DNA from: Cryptosporangium minutisporangium
GTDB taxonomy: Bacteria; Actinomycetota; Actinomycetes; Mycobacteriales; Cryptosporangiaceae
Assembly (NCBI RefSeq): GCF_039536245.1
Contig: NZ_BAAAYN010000017.1
Coordinates: 309,801 to 373,800 of the forward strand
Length of the DNA stretch: 64,000 nucleotides
Direction: 5' to 3'
Part shown: positions 1 through 9,096 of the stretch, in pieces
Position numbering within the stretch: the stretch's first letter is position 1
Layout: every line of letters starts with the position of its first letter
Position numbers and translations under genes: made by a program
The notes under the pieces: generated by a model
Seen by the model: the letters and a program-made list of their open reading frames with translations, nothing else
Database searches by the model: none
What the model was told of the DNA's origin: nothing

Positions 1-2
1 GG

Positions 3-359
3 CCCGCCTGTCTGTTCAACCCGGCGCACGGACCGGCCTCCGTCGAGGTCGACTGGTCGCCCGCCGGGAGCATGCCGCGCCGCGTCCCGGTCTGCGCCGA
101 GGACGCTGCCCGGATCACCGCGGGACAGCCACCGCGGGTCCGGCAGGTGCCGACCGACGTCGGTCCGCGCCCCTACTTCGCCGCGAGCCACCTCTACGCC
201 GACTGGGTACTCGGGTGGTACGCCGGTGAAGACCCGTATCTGACCGCCCGCCTGCTCGCCGGAACCGACCTCGGCGCGCACCTTCCGGACCGCATCCAGG
301 GACGACGGGAATCGGGTTCGGACAACCCGATGGGGACGTTCGGCACCGTCCATCCGTGA
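3..359 (+). CDS. C-terminal part of an unidentified protein (truncated by window edge)
   Basis: The frame is open from the first bases of the window to a TGA at 357-359, so the visible 118 residues are the end of a longer protein. An internal ATG at 72 exists, but coding character continues upstream of it (ACLFNPAHGPASVEVDW), so it is not the true start. The segment has two cysteines and several aromatic residues (YFAASHLYADWVLGWY) and no membrane helix. I do not recognise the family with certainty. It resembles the tails of actinobacterial secreted or membrane proteins. The gene ends about 120 bp before the next one on the same strand. Confidence 0.5.
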   Translation, partial: PACLFNPAHGPASVEVDWSPAGSMPRRVPVCAEDAARITAGQPPRVRQVPTDVGPRPYFAASHLYADWVLGWYAGEDPYLTARLLAGTDLGAHLPDRIQGRRESGSDNPMGTFGTVHP

Positions 360-480
360 CGCAAAGGCGTCCGTCCGCGGCCCGCGAGACAGGTCGATCG
401 GAATACCCGCGGCAGGTCCATCCGTGACACTCGGGTCAGAGGGAAGGCGAAGTTACGACATTTTTGTCAGTATTTGAGAC

Positions 481-1617
481 ATGCAGTGGCGTCGAGACCT
501 TTGGCTCGTTGTCCTCGCTATCGGCGCGGGCGCCTTCGCCGCGGGAGAACGCATCCTGGCGGCGTCGGACCAACCCGGCCTGGTGACGCCGGTCCTCGTG
601 GTGGGACTCGCCACCGCACCGGCCGCGTTCTACGCCGCCTGCCTCGGACGTCAGCTGCGTTTCACGCTGCCGACCTGGGTGGTCGTGGCGTCGGCGGCGG
701 TGGCCGCGCTGCTCGGTGCCGGCATGGCCGGGCTGCTCGCCTACCCGGTGCTGGACGAACTCGGTCCGGTGTCGACGGTGGCGGTGGCGCTGGTGAAGGA
801 GTCGGTGACGCTGCTCGTACCGCTGGCCGTGCTGTTCGCGCTGCCCACTCGGCGAGCCGCGGACGGCCTGCTGGTCGGAGCGGCGGCCGGCGTCGGGTTC
901 GCGGTCGCGGAGACGGTCGGGTACCTGGTCACGTCGCCGGACGTCGTCGGACCCACCGCGCACGCGGTGCTGGTTCGCGGGCTGCTCAGCCCGGCGGCCC
1001 ACCTGGCCTGGGCGGGCATCGTGGCCGCGGCGCTCTGGCTGGCCGCGCTGGAGCACTGGAGCGGGCGGGCGCTGCGTCGGCTCGTGCTGGCGATGAGCGG
1101 CGTCGTCGTGTTGCGAGCGCTGTGGGAGAGCGCGGACAGCGTCCCGGTGCGGGTGCTGCTCACCGCGTTGAGCGCGCTGCTGCTCGGGTGGGTGATGGTG
1201 CGGATCATCGGACCGCGTCGGGGCGTTCCGACGCGTGTGCTGGCTCGTCCGGGTGCGGCGACCGACGGCGCGGCCGAGTCGCCCGCCCGTCCGGCGGCCG
1301 CGGCCGGTGCTCACCCAGCGGCTCCGGTCGGTGCTCGTCCGGCGGCTCCGGCCGGCGCTCGTCCGGTGGCGGCGGGTGTGGGCGCCCGCCCAGCAGGCGC
1401 CACCGGCGGGGCGAGTTCCGCGGGCGCGGCCGACCCGGCGCCGATACCGCCCTCCTCAGCGGCCGCCCCGGCTCCCTCGGCCACACCGACCCCGGCCGCA
1501 CCGGACCCGGCCGCACCGGACCCGGCCGCACCGAGTTCCTCTGCCGCGCGGGAGGCCACCGTCGATCCCTCGGCGGCGGCAACAACGGCCAGCGGCTCGG
1601 GAACCAGCAAGGCCTGA
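481..1617 (+). CDS. PrsW-like intramembrane protease family protein with Pro/Ala-rich tail
   Basis: A 378-residue polytopic membrane protein. About seven hydrophobic segments fill residues 1-250. The order of motifs fits PrsW-type membrane metalloproteases: a VKE in one helix, then ADGLLVGAAAGVGFAVAET, then RGLLSPAAHLAW with a membrane histidine. In the family these conserved E and H residues form the putative active site. PrsW proteins cleave membrane substrates such as anti-sigma factors, but no substrate is evident here. Residues 250-378 are a low-complexity tail with repeats of the type GARPAAPAGARP and DPAAPDPAAP, probably disordered. The family call is fairly sure; proteolytic activity is inferred. 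Confidence 0.7.
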   Translation: MQWRRDLWLVVLAIGAGAFAAGERILAASDQPGLVTPVLVVGLATAPAAFYAACLGRQLRFTLPTWVVVASAAVAALLGAGMAGLLAYPVLDELGPVSTVAVALVKESVTLLVPLAVLFALPTRRAADGLLVGAAAGVGFAVAETVGYLVTSPDVVGPTAHAVLVRGLLSPAAHLAWAGIVAAALWLAALEHWSGRALRRLVLAMSGVVVLRALWESADSVPVRVLLTALSALLLGWVMVRIIGPRRGVPTRVLARPGAATDGAAESPARPAAAAGAHPAAPVGARPAAPAGARPVAAGVGARPAGATGGASSAGAADPAPIPPSSAAAPAPSATPTPAAPDPAAPDPAAPSSSAAREATVDPSAAATTASGSGTSKA

Positions 1618-1677
1618 TCACACGTTCCCCAGAAGCTGCATTTCGTCACAGCGGTAACATCACTTACCGTTCTTTTC

Positions 1678-2319
1678 ATGGAAAAGCACGATCCGCCGAC
1701 GTTCGAATGGACTCCGCCCACGAAGCGGCGGAGGCTGACGACGTTCGCCGCCGGGACGTTCGCCGTTGTGCTCTTCGGCCTGTGCGGCGTCGGCATCTGG
1801 ATCGTGGACGGCGGGCCGGCGAACGATCCGACGCCCCGCCCGACGAGCGCGGCGCCGGTCGCGCTGGCCAGCCCGTCACCGGACGACGACGTCATCGAGT
1901 TGCTCGGCGACAGCGGGCCCCGACTCGGCAGCACGGTGCGCCACGGCGTTCTGGAGTACCGCGTCACCGAACAGCGCTGCGGGGTGTCGGAGGTCGGTGT
2001 CGGCGCCGGCAGCGCGGGCGAACCGACGCGCGGAAGCTTCTGCGTGGTGACGCTGAGCGTCCGCAACATGAGTCGGAGCGCGCAGGTCTTCACCGCCGCC
2101 GACCAGGTGGGTTACACGACGACCGGCGCGCGCTACCTCGGCAGCGCTCCGGCGACCCGGTACGCCAACGGCAGCAGCCGCGCGTTCCTCACGCCGATCG
2201 GACCGGGCACCGCGGTCACCGGCATGATCGCGTTCGACCTGCCGAGGGGAGCCCAACTCGACTCGCTTCGTCTGCGCTCCACCGCGTCGTCCGGCAGCGT
2301 GACGGTGAGCCTCAGCTGA
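1678..2319 (+). CDS. DUF4352-like membrane-anchored extracellular protein
   Basis: A 213-residue protein with a basic N-terminus (TKRRRL), one membrane helix at about residues 20-42 and a Pro/Ala/Ser linker. The extracellular beta-rich domain contains VLEYRVTEQRCGV, CVVTLSVRNMS and a closing IAFDLPRG. This arrangement matches the DUF4352 (immunoprotective extracellular) fold, which is common in actinobacterial exported proteins of unknown role. It has two extracellular cysteines. It sits 60 bp after the PrsW-like gene on the same strand, so the two may be co-transcribed; a protease-substrate link is only speculation. Confidence 0.65.
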   Translation: MEKHDPPTFEWTPPTKRRRLTTFAAGTFAVVLFGLCGVGIWIVDGGPANDPTPRPTSAAPVALASPSPDDDVIELLGDSGPRLGSTVRHGVLEYRVTEQRCGVSEVGVGAGSAGEPTRGSFCVVTLSVRNMSRSAQVFTAADQVGYTTTGARYLGSAPATRYANGSSRAFLTPIGPGTAVTGMIAFDLPRGAQLDSLRLRSTASSGSVTVSLS

Positions 2320-2349
2320 CGGCGTCTCCGCGCCGAGAGGTGTCGAGCG

Positions 2350-3018
2350 TCAGGTCGCAGTCACAGGCCGATCGTCGGTGACCCGAAGGTCGTCCGCGGA
2401 CCCCGCGCCGTCCGGAGAACCTGCGCCATCCGGTAAACCCGCGCCGCCAGGAAAGCCCGCGCCACCCGCGTCGCCGTCGGCGGCTCCAAGCGCCCGGCCG
2501 TGGTCGGCAACCGCCCGGCCGTGGTCGGCAACCGCCCGGCCATCGCCCACAACCGCCCGGCGATGGTCGGCGGCCGCGTCGGTGACCGCGGTCAGGAAGC
2601 GGTGCGCCACCGCGATCTCCTCCTCGGAGAACTCGCCGACCACCCGGTAGATCCGCTCGTGCAGCGGCCCGAAGAACTCTCGGGCCAGCTCCATCGCACC
2701 TTCGTCGTAGTGCAGGTAGACCCGCCGCCGGTCGGATCCGGTCCGCACTCGCCGGATCTGCCCGAGCCGCTCCAGCCGATCGATCACCGCGGTCGTCGCC
2801 CCGGACGAGAGCCCCAACGTCTCCCGGAGCCGGCCGGGCGTGGTCGGCGTCCCGCGCCCTTCCGCGTCCATGACCTCGATCAACGCGTGCAGGTCAGTCG
2901 CGTGCAACCCGTGCCGATCGGCGAACGCGTGGGTGACCAGCCGCGCCTCCACGAAGTAGCGCCGTAGTTCCCGTCCCAGCTCCCGGGTGCGCTGGCGCCG
3001 GCGGTCATCCGTGTCCAC
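2350..3018 (-). CDS. MarR family transcriptional regulator
   Basis: Residues 15-145 form a typical MarR winged helix: DLHALIEVMDAEGRGTPTTP, then SSGATTAVIDRLERLGQI as the recognition helix, then a basic wing VRTGSDRRRVYLH. The last about 75 residues are an added low-complexity tail with small repeats (RAVADHGRAVADHGRA, then GGAGFPGGAG) that MarR proteins normally lack. It is transcribed divergently from the MMPL transporter gene, 69 bp from that gene's start. A perfect inverted repeat lies in between. Repression of the exporter, relieved by a small ligand, is the likely role. That is inferred from arrangement and family. Confidence 0.85.
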   Translation of the reverse strand: MDTDDRRRQRTRELGRELRRYFVEARLVTHAFADRHGLHATDLHALIEVMDAEGRGTPTTPGRLRETLGLSSGATTAVIDRLERLGQIRRVRTGSDRRRVYLHYDEGAMELAREFFGPLHERIYRVVGEFSEEEIAVAHRFLTAVTDAAADHRRAVVGDGRAVADHGRAVADHGRALGAADGDAGGAGFPGGAGLPDGAGSPDGAGSADDLRVTDDRPVTAT

Positions 3019-3049
3019 GAGTTGCAGGTTACCGCTACGTCTTCAACAA

Positions 3050-3064
3050 TCTCGATTATCGAGA
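3050..3064. promoter_or_regulatory. Probable MarR operator
   Basis: TCTCGATTATCGAGA is a perfect 7-bp inverted repeat around one central base, in the 69-bp divergent gap between the MarR gene and the MMPL transporter. A partial extra copy (ATCGAGAGAG) follows at about 3074. Position and symmetry fit a MarR dimer site that would control both genes. Confidence 0.6.
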
Positions 3065-3087
3065 GACTTCACGATCGAGAGAGAGCG

Positions 3088-5160
3088 ATGATCAACTTCG
3101 TGACCGGTCGCCGGTCGGCCTGGCTGGTACTCCTGCTGACGGTGTTGCTGTCCGGGCTGGTGATCGCGTTCGGCGGTGCCGCGAAGAACAGCAACGAACC
3201 GACCGCTGCGCTGCCCTCGTCCGCCGAGTCGGCCAAGGCTGCCGAGCTGCAGAAACAACTCCCCAGCGGGGAGACCAACCCGGCGCTGATCCTGTACGCG
3301 CGCGGCGGCGCACCACTGACCGACGCCGACGTCCGAAAGATCCAGGCGGACGCGAAGACGTTCGCTTCGCTGGCACTCGGCAGGCGCATCTCGCCCCCGA
3401 TCTTCGCCCCGGACCGCACCGCCGCACTCCTCGCCGTGCCGTTCGCCGCGAACCTCGACAACGACCTCGTGATCGACCGCGTCACCGAACTCCGGGACAA
3501 GGCGAAGGACGGACTCCCCGACGGGCTCACCGCCCAGGTCACCGGCGGCGCCGGCTTCCGCGCCGACATCGCGTCGTCGTTCAGCGGGGCCAACTTCAAA
3601 CTGCTGACGGTCACCGCGGCCGTCGTCGCGGCATTGCTGCTGATCACCTACCGCAGCCCCGTTCTCTGGCTGGTACCACTGGCCGTCGTCGGCCTCGCTG
3701 ACGTCGTCGCCGCCTCGGTGATCGCGCTGATGTCCCGGGCCACCGGCCTGAACGTCGACCCATCCACGACCGGCATCGTCGACGTCCTGGTGTTCGGAGC
3801 AGGCACCAACTACGCGCTCCTGCTGATCGCCCGGTACCGCGAGGAGCTGCGCCTCACCGAGGATCGCCGGGCCGCGATGCGTAAGGCCCTCCGGTCCGGC
3901 GGCGCGGCCATCGTCGCCAGCGCCGCTACCGTGACGTTGAGCCTGCTCACGCTCGCACTGGCGATCCTGGAAAACGACCGCGCGATCGGGCTCGCCGGAG
4001 CGGTCGGCATCGTCATCGCCGCGGTGTTCGGCCTGGTCGTGCTGCCGGCCGCACTCGTCGTCTGCGGTCGCGGTTTGTTCTGGCCGTTCGTTCCGAAGGT
4101 GGGCGACCCGGACAAGTCACGGACCGGGGTATGGGCCAAGGTCGCGTCCGGCGTGGCCCGGCGTCCGGTCGCCGTGATCGTCTTCTCGCTGGTGCTGCTC
4201 GGCGTGCTGTCGGCCGGTCTGACCGACGCCCGGCTCGGGCTCAGCCAGTCCGAGCAGTTCCGGGTGAAGGCCGAGTCCGTCGACGGGCTCGAAGCGCTGG
4301 CCCGGTACTACCCCGCCGGCGCGACCGACCCGGTTGCGGTGATCACCACGCCGGACAAGGCCGAAGAGGTCGCCGCGCTGGCCCGGGACACGCCCGGCGT
4401 CGCATCGGTGCGGCCCGGAGAGTCGGCCGGCGACCTGGCGGAGCTCGACGTCGTACTGAAGGCAGCGCCGGCGACCGCGGAGAGCTACGACGCGATCCGC
4501 GCGCTCCGATCGGAGCTGGACTCGACCGGCGCACTGGTCGGCGGCTCGGTCGCCACCGAGCTGGACACCCGGGACGCGGCGATCCGGGACCTGAAGGTGA
4601 TCGTGCCATTGGTGCTCGGAGTGGTGCTGATCGTGCTGATCGTCCTGTTGCGCGGAGCGATCGTCGCGCCAGTGCTGCTGATGCTGACCGTCGTCGCGAC
4701 GTTCTTCGCCAGCCTCGGCGCGAGCACTTTCCTGTTCACGCAGGTGCTGGGTTATCCAGCGCTCGACACCGTGGTGCCGCTGCTGGCGTTCCTGTTCCTG
4801 GTGGCGCTGGGCGTGGACTACAACATCTTCCTGGTCACCCGAGCCCGGGAGGAGGCGCTGCGGCACGGCACCCGGGAGGGGATCACCACCGCGGTCGCGG
4901 TCACCGGCGGGGTGATCACCAGCGCCGGCATCCTGCTGGCCGCGGTGTTCGCGGTGCTCGGAGTGTTGCCGCTGATCACGCTCACCGAGATCGGCGTCAT
5001 CGTCGGCCTGGGCGTGCTGCTCGACACCCTGCTCGTCCGGACCGTGCTGGTGCCGGCGCTGGTGGTGCTGCTCGACCGACGCTTCTGGTGGCCGTCGCCT
5101 CTGTCGCGGTCGGCTTCCCCGTCCGCGTCGGCTGAGCGTCCGGAGAAAGCCAACGCCTGA
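3088..5160 (+). CDS. MMPL family (RND superfamily) transporter
   Basis: A 690-residue exporter with two halves, each with an N-terminal helix, a periplasmic loop and a block of five to six helices (about 180-340 and 520-670). Family motifs are visible: DPSTTGIVDVLVFGAGTNYA in the first half and FLVALGVDYNIFLVTRAREE in the second, with the charged residues that drive proton-coupled RND export. MMPL proteins export lipids, siderophores or drugs. I start at ATG 3088, after the purine-rich GAGAGAG, rather than at an upstream in-frame start at 3022 that lies inside the operator region. The divergent MarR gene is probably its regulator. The substrate is unknown. Confidence 0.9.
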   Translation: MINFVTGRRSAWLVLLLTVLLSGLVIAFGGAAKNSNEPTAALPSSAESAKAAELQKQLPSGETNPALILYARGGAPLTDADVRKIQADAKTFASLALGRRISPPIFAPDRTAALLAVPFAANLDNDLVIDRVTELRDKAKDGLPDGLTAQVTGGAGFRADIASSFSGANFKLLTVTAAVVAALLLITYRSPVLWLVPLAVVGLADVVAASVIALMSRATGLNVDPSTTGIVDVLVFGAGTNYALLLIARYREELRLTEDRRAAMRKALRSGGAAIVASAATVTLSLLTLALAILENDRAIGLAGAVGIVIAAVFGLVVLPAALVVCGRGLFWPFVPKVGDPDKSRTGVWAKVASGVARRPVAVIVFSLVLLGVLSAGLTDARLGLSQSEQFRVKAESVDGLEALARYYPAGATDPVAVITTPDKAEEVAALARDTPGVASVRPGESAGDLAELDVVLKAAPATAESYDAIRALRSELDSTGALVGGSVATELDTRDAAIRDLKVIVPLVLGVVLIVLIVLLRGAIVAPVLLMLTVVATFFASLGASTFLFTQVLGYPALDTVVPLLAFLFLVALGVDYNIFLVTRAREEALRHGTREGITTAVAVTGGVITSAGILLAAVFAVLGVLPLITLTEIGVIVGLGVLLDTLLVRTVLVPALVVLLDRRFWWPSPLSRSASPSASAERPEKANA

Positions 5161-5175
5161 TCTACGCCTGCCTGG

Positions 5176-5207
5176 CGCGCGCCGGTCGCTTCCGCGACCG
5201 GCGCGCG
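5176..5207 (+). terminator. Strong hairpin after the MMPL gene
   Basis: A perfect 14-bp stem (5176-5189 with 5194-5207) around a TTCC loop begins 16 bp after the transporter stop. There is no U tract, as is common for terminators in high-GC actinobacteria. Confidence 0.6.
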
Positions 5208-5412
5208 GCCCGTCCGCTGAGACGTCCCGCTCCGCCGTAGGTGGCAACTCACCCACCCTCCGGTTGCTGGGGGTATGCATGGCTCCGCGCCCAGGCCACA
5301 CCGCACCCAGCGCGGGGTTCGGGGTCGGGGTCTGGAGCGAATTTCGGGAACACCACCTGTCAGGACCCCGGGGCGGGCGGATTTTCGGGAAATCCGCCCG
5401 GTGCGGTGGCGC

Positions 5413-6438
5413 TCAGCTCTCCGAGGAGCGGGCCCAGAGGTTGATCCCCACCTCGACGGCGTGCTTGTCGATCTCGGCGAGCTCAGCCTCGGTGAACGCG
5501 GTGTTCTTGGTCGCCGCGAGGTTGTCCTCGAGCTGCGCGACGCTCGACGCACCGATCAGCAGCGACGAGATCCGCTCGTCCCGCAGCGCCCACGCCAACG
5601 CCAACTGCGCCAGCGACTGCCCGCGGGTCGCCGCGATCTGGTTCAGCGCCCGGATGCGCGCCATCGTGTCCTCGGTGAGCATCGACGACGTCGCGGAGCC
5701 CTCCCGAGCCACCCGGGAGTCCGCCGGGATCCCGTTGAGGTACCGGGTCGTCAACAGCCCTTGCGCCAGCGGCGAGAACGGGATGCACCCCACACCCAGC
5801 TCGCCGAGCGTGTCGAGCAGCCCGCCCTCGATCCAGCGGTTGAACATCGAGTACGACGGCTGGTGGATCAGCAGCGGCGTCCCCAGGTCCCGCAGGATCT
5901 GTGCGGCCTCCACCGTTCGCTCCGGCGAGTAGCTGGAGATCCCGACGTACAGCGCCTTCCCGGATACGACGGCGGTGTGCAGAGCACCCATCGTCTCCTC
6001 GAGTGGCGTCTCCGGATCGAATCGGTGTGAGTAGAAGATGTCGACGTACTCCAGCCCCATCCGGGCCAACGACTGGTCGAGGCTGGCGAGCAGGTACTTC
6101 CGCGACCCCCACTCGCCGTACGGCCCTGGCCACATGTCGTAGCCCGCCTTCGTCGAGATCACCAGCTCGTCCCGGTACGGGCGAAGGTCCTCGGCGAAGA
6201 TCCGCCCGAAGTTGATCTCGGCGCTGCCGTACGGCGGGCCGTAGTTGTTCGCCAGGTCGATGTGGGTGACGCCGAGATCGAACGCCCGCCGGACGATCGC
6301 GCGCTGGGTCGCGAGCGGCGACTCGTCACCGAAGTTCTGCCAGAGGCCCAGCGAGATCTCCGGGAGCTTCAACCCGCTCCGGCCGACTCGGCGATACGGC
6401 TGCTGCTCGTACCGTGCGGCGTCCGCTTCGTAACCCAT
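5413..6438 (-). CDS. Aldo/keto reductase (YghZ/Kv-beta-like)
   Basis: A 341-residue NADPH-dependent aldo/keto reductase. Family features: YRRVGRSGLKLPEISLGLW near the N-terminus, the catalytic Asp/Tyr region HIDLANNYGPPYGSAE, the lysine in VISTKAGYDMW and the histidine in DIFYSHRFD. The AKR signature LIGASSVAQLEDNL lies near the C-terminus. The sequence is closest in feel to the AKR14/YghZ group (glyceraldehyde-3-phosphate/methylglyoxal reductase). I use ATG 6438, preceded by AAGGTG, rather than the longer open frame. It lies 72 bp after the NCS1 permease on the same strand, so it may act on a product of the imported substrate. Confidence 0.88.
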   Translation of the reverse strand: MGYEADAARYEQQPYRRVGRSGLKLPEISLGLWQNFGDESPLATQRAIVRRAFDLGVTHIDLANNYGPPYGSAEINFGRIFAEDLRPYRDELVISTKAGYDMWPGPYGEWGSRKYLLASLDQSLARMGLEYVDIFYSHRFDPETPLEETMGALHTAVVSGKALYVGISSYSPERTVEAAQILRDLGTPLLIHQPSYSMFNRWIEGGLLDTLGELGVGCIPFSPLAQGLLTTRYLNGIPADSRVAREGSATSSMLTEDTMARIRALNQIAATRGQSLAQLALAWALRDERISSLLIGASSVAQLEDNLAATKNTAFTEAELAEIDKHAVEVGINLWARSSES

Positions 6439-6510
6439 CAACTCACACCTTCGGTCTGCGCAACTGAACGCTCTTCGATCTCCGGCCTTCTCCGAGGCCA
6501 CGCGACCTCA

Positions 6511-7989
6511 TCAGTCGCCGGTCGACGAGAGTTCACTGTTCACCAGCGAGCCTGACACAGCCGGGTGGGCTTCCTGCGCGCGCACCGCACCCCGGCCCAG
6601 CAGCAGGTATCCCACGAAACCGATCACCAGCGAGACGAGCACGCCGAGGTTGGCGAACGCCCAGTCGCCGGTCTTCCCGCCGAGCGGCCCGAGGAAGTAC
6701 CCCTGCCAGTCGAGCCAGGACGCCAGCGTGTTCGTCACCAGCCCCCAGCCGACGACCGAACCGACCACCACCAGCCCGACCGAGACCCAGCGAATATCGC
6801 CGTACCGGCCCGTCGGCGTGAACAGCTCGGCCTCGGCGTAGTCGGACTTCCGCAGCAGGATGTCGGCGATGAAGATGCCGCACCAGGCGGCGATCGGAAC
6901 CCCCAGCGTGATCAGGAATCCCTGGAACGGCCCGAGGAAGTCGTTGGCGAAGAACACCACGTAGACGGCGCCGATCAACATCAGCGTCGAGTCGATGCAG
7001 ACCGCCACCCAGCGCGGCACTCGCACCCCGACGTTGAGCAGCGCGAGACCCGACGAGTAGACGTCCATGATCGCGCCGGCGACCAGGCCGAGGATCGTCG
7101 CGACCGCGAACGGCACCAGGAACCACGTCGGCAAGATCGTGGTGAGCGCCCCGATCGGGTCGGCGCCGATCGCGGAGTTGAGGTCGTCCGAAGAGCCCGC
7201 GAGCAGGATGCCGAACAACAGCAGGATCACCGGGCCTAGCGACGAGCCGAACGCCGTCCACCACACCACGCCACCGGTCGACGCCGAGCGCGGCAGGTAC
7301 CGGGAGTAGTCGGCGGCCGCGTTGACCCAGCCGAGACCGAAGCCGGTCATCGTGAAAACCAGTGCGCCGAGCACGGCGGGCGCCGAGCCACCCGGCAGAT
7401 CAGCGACCTTGCCGAAGTCGATCTCGTCCGCCGCGAAGCCCAGATAGGCAACGGTCAAGACGCCCGCGATGCAGGTGATCCACTTCTGCGCGCGCATGAT
7501 CAGGTTGAAACCGAGCGTTCCGCCGACCGCGACCAGCGCGACGACGACGACCAGTGCCACGACCTTCGTCGCGGTACCACCGCCCCAGCCGAGCCGGTCG
7601 GAGATCGTGGCGGAGGCGAGCACGGCGACGACGACGAGCGAGGTCTCCCAGCCGACGGTCAGCAGCCACGAGATCAGCGACGGCAACCGGCTCCCGCGGA
7701 CGCCGAACGCGGCCCGGGTCAGCGTCATCGTCGGAGCCGAGCCGCGCTTACCGGCGATCGCGATGATGCCGACGAACAGGAACGAGGTCGCCACGCCGAT
7801 GATCGCGACGAGCGTCGCCTGCCAGAGGGCGAGGCCGAACCCGAGAACGTAGGAGCCGTAGCTGACGCCGAGCACCGAGACGTTGGCCGCGAACCACGGC
7901 CAGAACAGATCCCGCGGTCGGCCCTTCCGTTCCTCTTCGGCGATCTGATTGATGCCGTTGGTCTCGACGCTCAACGCCGTGTCGCTCAT
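6511..7989 (-). CDS. NCS1 family nucleobase:cation symporter (cytosine/purine permease type)
   Basis: A 492-residue protein with about 12 membrane helices. It has the NCS1 hallmarks: DLFWPWFAANVSVLGVSYGS in the first helix, GSAPTMTLTRAAFG before helix 3 and GFGLGWVNAAADYSRYLP in the middle. These resemble CodB/Fcy2-type permeases for cytosine, purines or related N-heterocycles taken up with Na+ or H+. The start ATG 7989 follows GAGGGAAG; the longer frame upstream is low-complexity and not protein-like. The downstream aldo/keto reductase is probably in the same transcript. The exact substrate is undetermined. Confidence 0.88.
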   Translation of the reverse strand: MSDTALSVETNGINQIAEEERKGRPRDLFWPWFAANVSVLGVSYGSYVLGFGLALWQATLVAIIGVATSFLFVGIIAIAGKRGSAPTMTLTRAAFGVRGSRLPSLISWLLTVGWETSLVVVAVLASATISDRLGWGGGTATKVVALVVVVALVAVGGTLGFNLIMRAQKWITCIAGVLTVAYLGFAADEIDFGKVADLPGGSAPAVLGALVFTMTGFGLGWVNAAADYSRYLPRSASTGGVVWWTAFGSSLGPVILLLFGILLAGSSDDLNSAIGADPIGALTTILPTWFLVPFAVATILGLVAGAIMDVYSSGLALLNVGVRVPRWVAVCIDSTLMLIGAVYVVFFANDFLGPFQGFLITLGVPIAAWCGIFIADILLRKSDYAEAELFTPTGRYGDIRWVSVGLVVVGSVVGWGLVTNTLASWLDWQGYFLGPLGGKTGDWAFANLGVLVSLVIGFVGYLLLGRGAVRAQEAHPAVSGSLVNSELSSTGD

Positions 7990-8043
7990 CGTCTTCCCTC
8001 GGGACGTGGTGGGAATGTCGGTAGTCCTCGCCGAGCACCGAAA

Positions 8044-8076
8044 GGCCGATCGTCCCAGCAGCGTGGACGATCGGCC
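8044..8076 (-). terminator. Hairpin between DUF3592 gene and NCS1 gene
   Basis: A perfect 12-bp stem (8044-8055 with 8065-8076) and 9-nt loop, about 100 bp after the stop of the upstream minus-strand gene and 55 bp before the permease start. It probably separates two transcripts. Confidence 0.5.
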
Positions 8077-8178
8077 AGTGGCGAGCCGACGCGATCGGCG
8101 CCGAGCCCTAGCAGGAGGAGCACGCCACCCAGCGCGGGCCCGGCCGATCTGGGCCGGGACCGCTGGCACGGCGGCGAG

Positions 8179-8922
8179 CTACCGCGGGGGGTAGCCAGGC
8201 GGCGGGTACTGCCCCGGCGGCGGATAACCAGGCGCGCCCTGGGCCGGCGGATGCGGGGGCCTCGGTGCGGGCGGCGCCCCGTAACCGGGCGGCGGGTAAC
8301 CGGGCGCGGCATAACCCGGCTGCGGGTACCCGGGCTGCGGGTATCCGGCCGGGGGCTGCTGCGGCGGATACCCGCGCTGGGCCTGCGCGGCGTACTGGGC
8401 TTGCGCCGCGTACTGGGCCTGAGCGGCGTACTGGGCTTGCGCGGCACGTTGGGCTTGCGCGGCGTGTTGGGCCTGCGCCGCGTACCGGGCCTGCGCGGCG
8501 TACTGAGCCTGCGCCGCGTTCGGCTGCCCGGGCGCACCCGGCTCGTCCTTCTTCCCCTTCGCCGCCGACGCCGCCCAGATGACCGACGCGATCAGCAAGA
8601 ACCCGCCGATCGCGGCCGGCGTCAGTACGCCGGCCCAGCTGAACACATAGGCCTCACCGTCGTGGATCCGAACCTCGACGGTCTTGCCTTCCTCGTCCGT
8701 ACCGACGCCCTCGATCTGACCGCGCTGCTGGACACCGTTCGACGTCCAGGTGCCGTTGCAGTTGGTGCGGGAACGTCCCTTCCGGCCGTACGTCTTGGTG
8801 CACTGCTCCACCACCGCGGTGGTCTTCTCGCCCGTGGTTCCGGCGTAGTAATTCCAGCCGCCCCAGCCGAGCAGGCCTAAACCGATGACGAGCAGCGCCA
8901 ACGCCGACGCAATGGCTCTCAC
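8179..8922 (-). CDS. DUF3592-like membrane protein with hexapeptide-repeat tail
   Basis: I start at GTG 8922, which follows GAAGGAT. This gives 247 residues. Helix 1 (IASALALLVIGLGLLGW) is followed by an extracellular domain of about 75 residues with a cysteine pair (VEQC and RTNCNGTW), then helix 2 (LTPAAIGGFLLIASVIWAA): the DUF3592 layout. After helix 2 comes a run of about eight AAQAQY-type hexapeptides, then a Pro/Gly/Tyr/Gln tail with GYPPP and GYPQP units. Such tails are common in actinobacterial membrane proteins and may be intrinsically disordered. Function unknown. Confidence 0.65.
   Translation of the reverse strand: MRAIASALALLVIGLGLLGWGGWNYYAGTTGEKTTAVVEQCTKTYGRKGRSRTNCNGTWTSNGVQQRGQIEGVGTDEEGKTVEVRIHDGEAYVFSWAGVLTPAAIGGFLLIASVIWAASAAKGKKDEPGAPGQPNAAQAQYAAQARYAAQAQHAAQAQRAAQAQYAAQAQYAAQAQYAAQAQRGYPPQQPPAGYPQPGYPQPGYAAPGYPPPGYGAPPAPRPPHPPAQGAPGYPPPGQYPPPGYPPR
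8385..8530. repeat. 18-bp tandem repeat inside the DUF3592 gene
   Basis: About eight 18-bp units related to GCCTGCGCGGCGTACTGG encode the AAQAQY hexapeptides. Unit number is likely variable between strains by slippage. Confidence 0.7.
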
Positions 8923-9096
8923 GTGACTGATCCTTCTTGCCGTGTCCGCTGGGACCCCCGTGATCCCCGGGAACTCAGGTGGCACACGTTAGCGAGCCCC
9001 ACCGACATCCGTCGCGTGCTCGCTCACAAGCAGGCACGAACTAGGGAGAAGCCCTACGGCGCCGTCGTCGTCCAAATCGGAGCGAGAGAACCGGCG

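Noticed and set aside
474-2381. 635-residue plus-strand open frame over the PrsW-like and DUF4352 genes
   Set aside because: Arg/Gly/Ala-rich shadow frame created by GC-rich codons; no domain, and it runs across two better genes.
4117-5301. 394-residue minus-strand frame under the MMPL gene
   Set aside because: His/Gln/Arg/Gly-rich antisense shadow of a well supported transporter.
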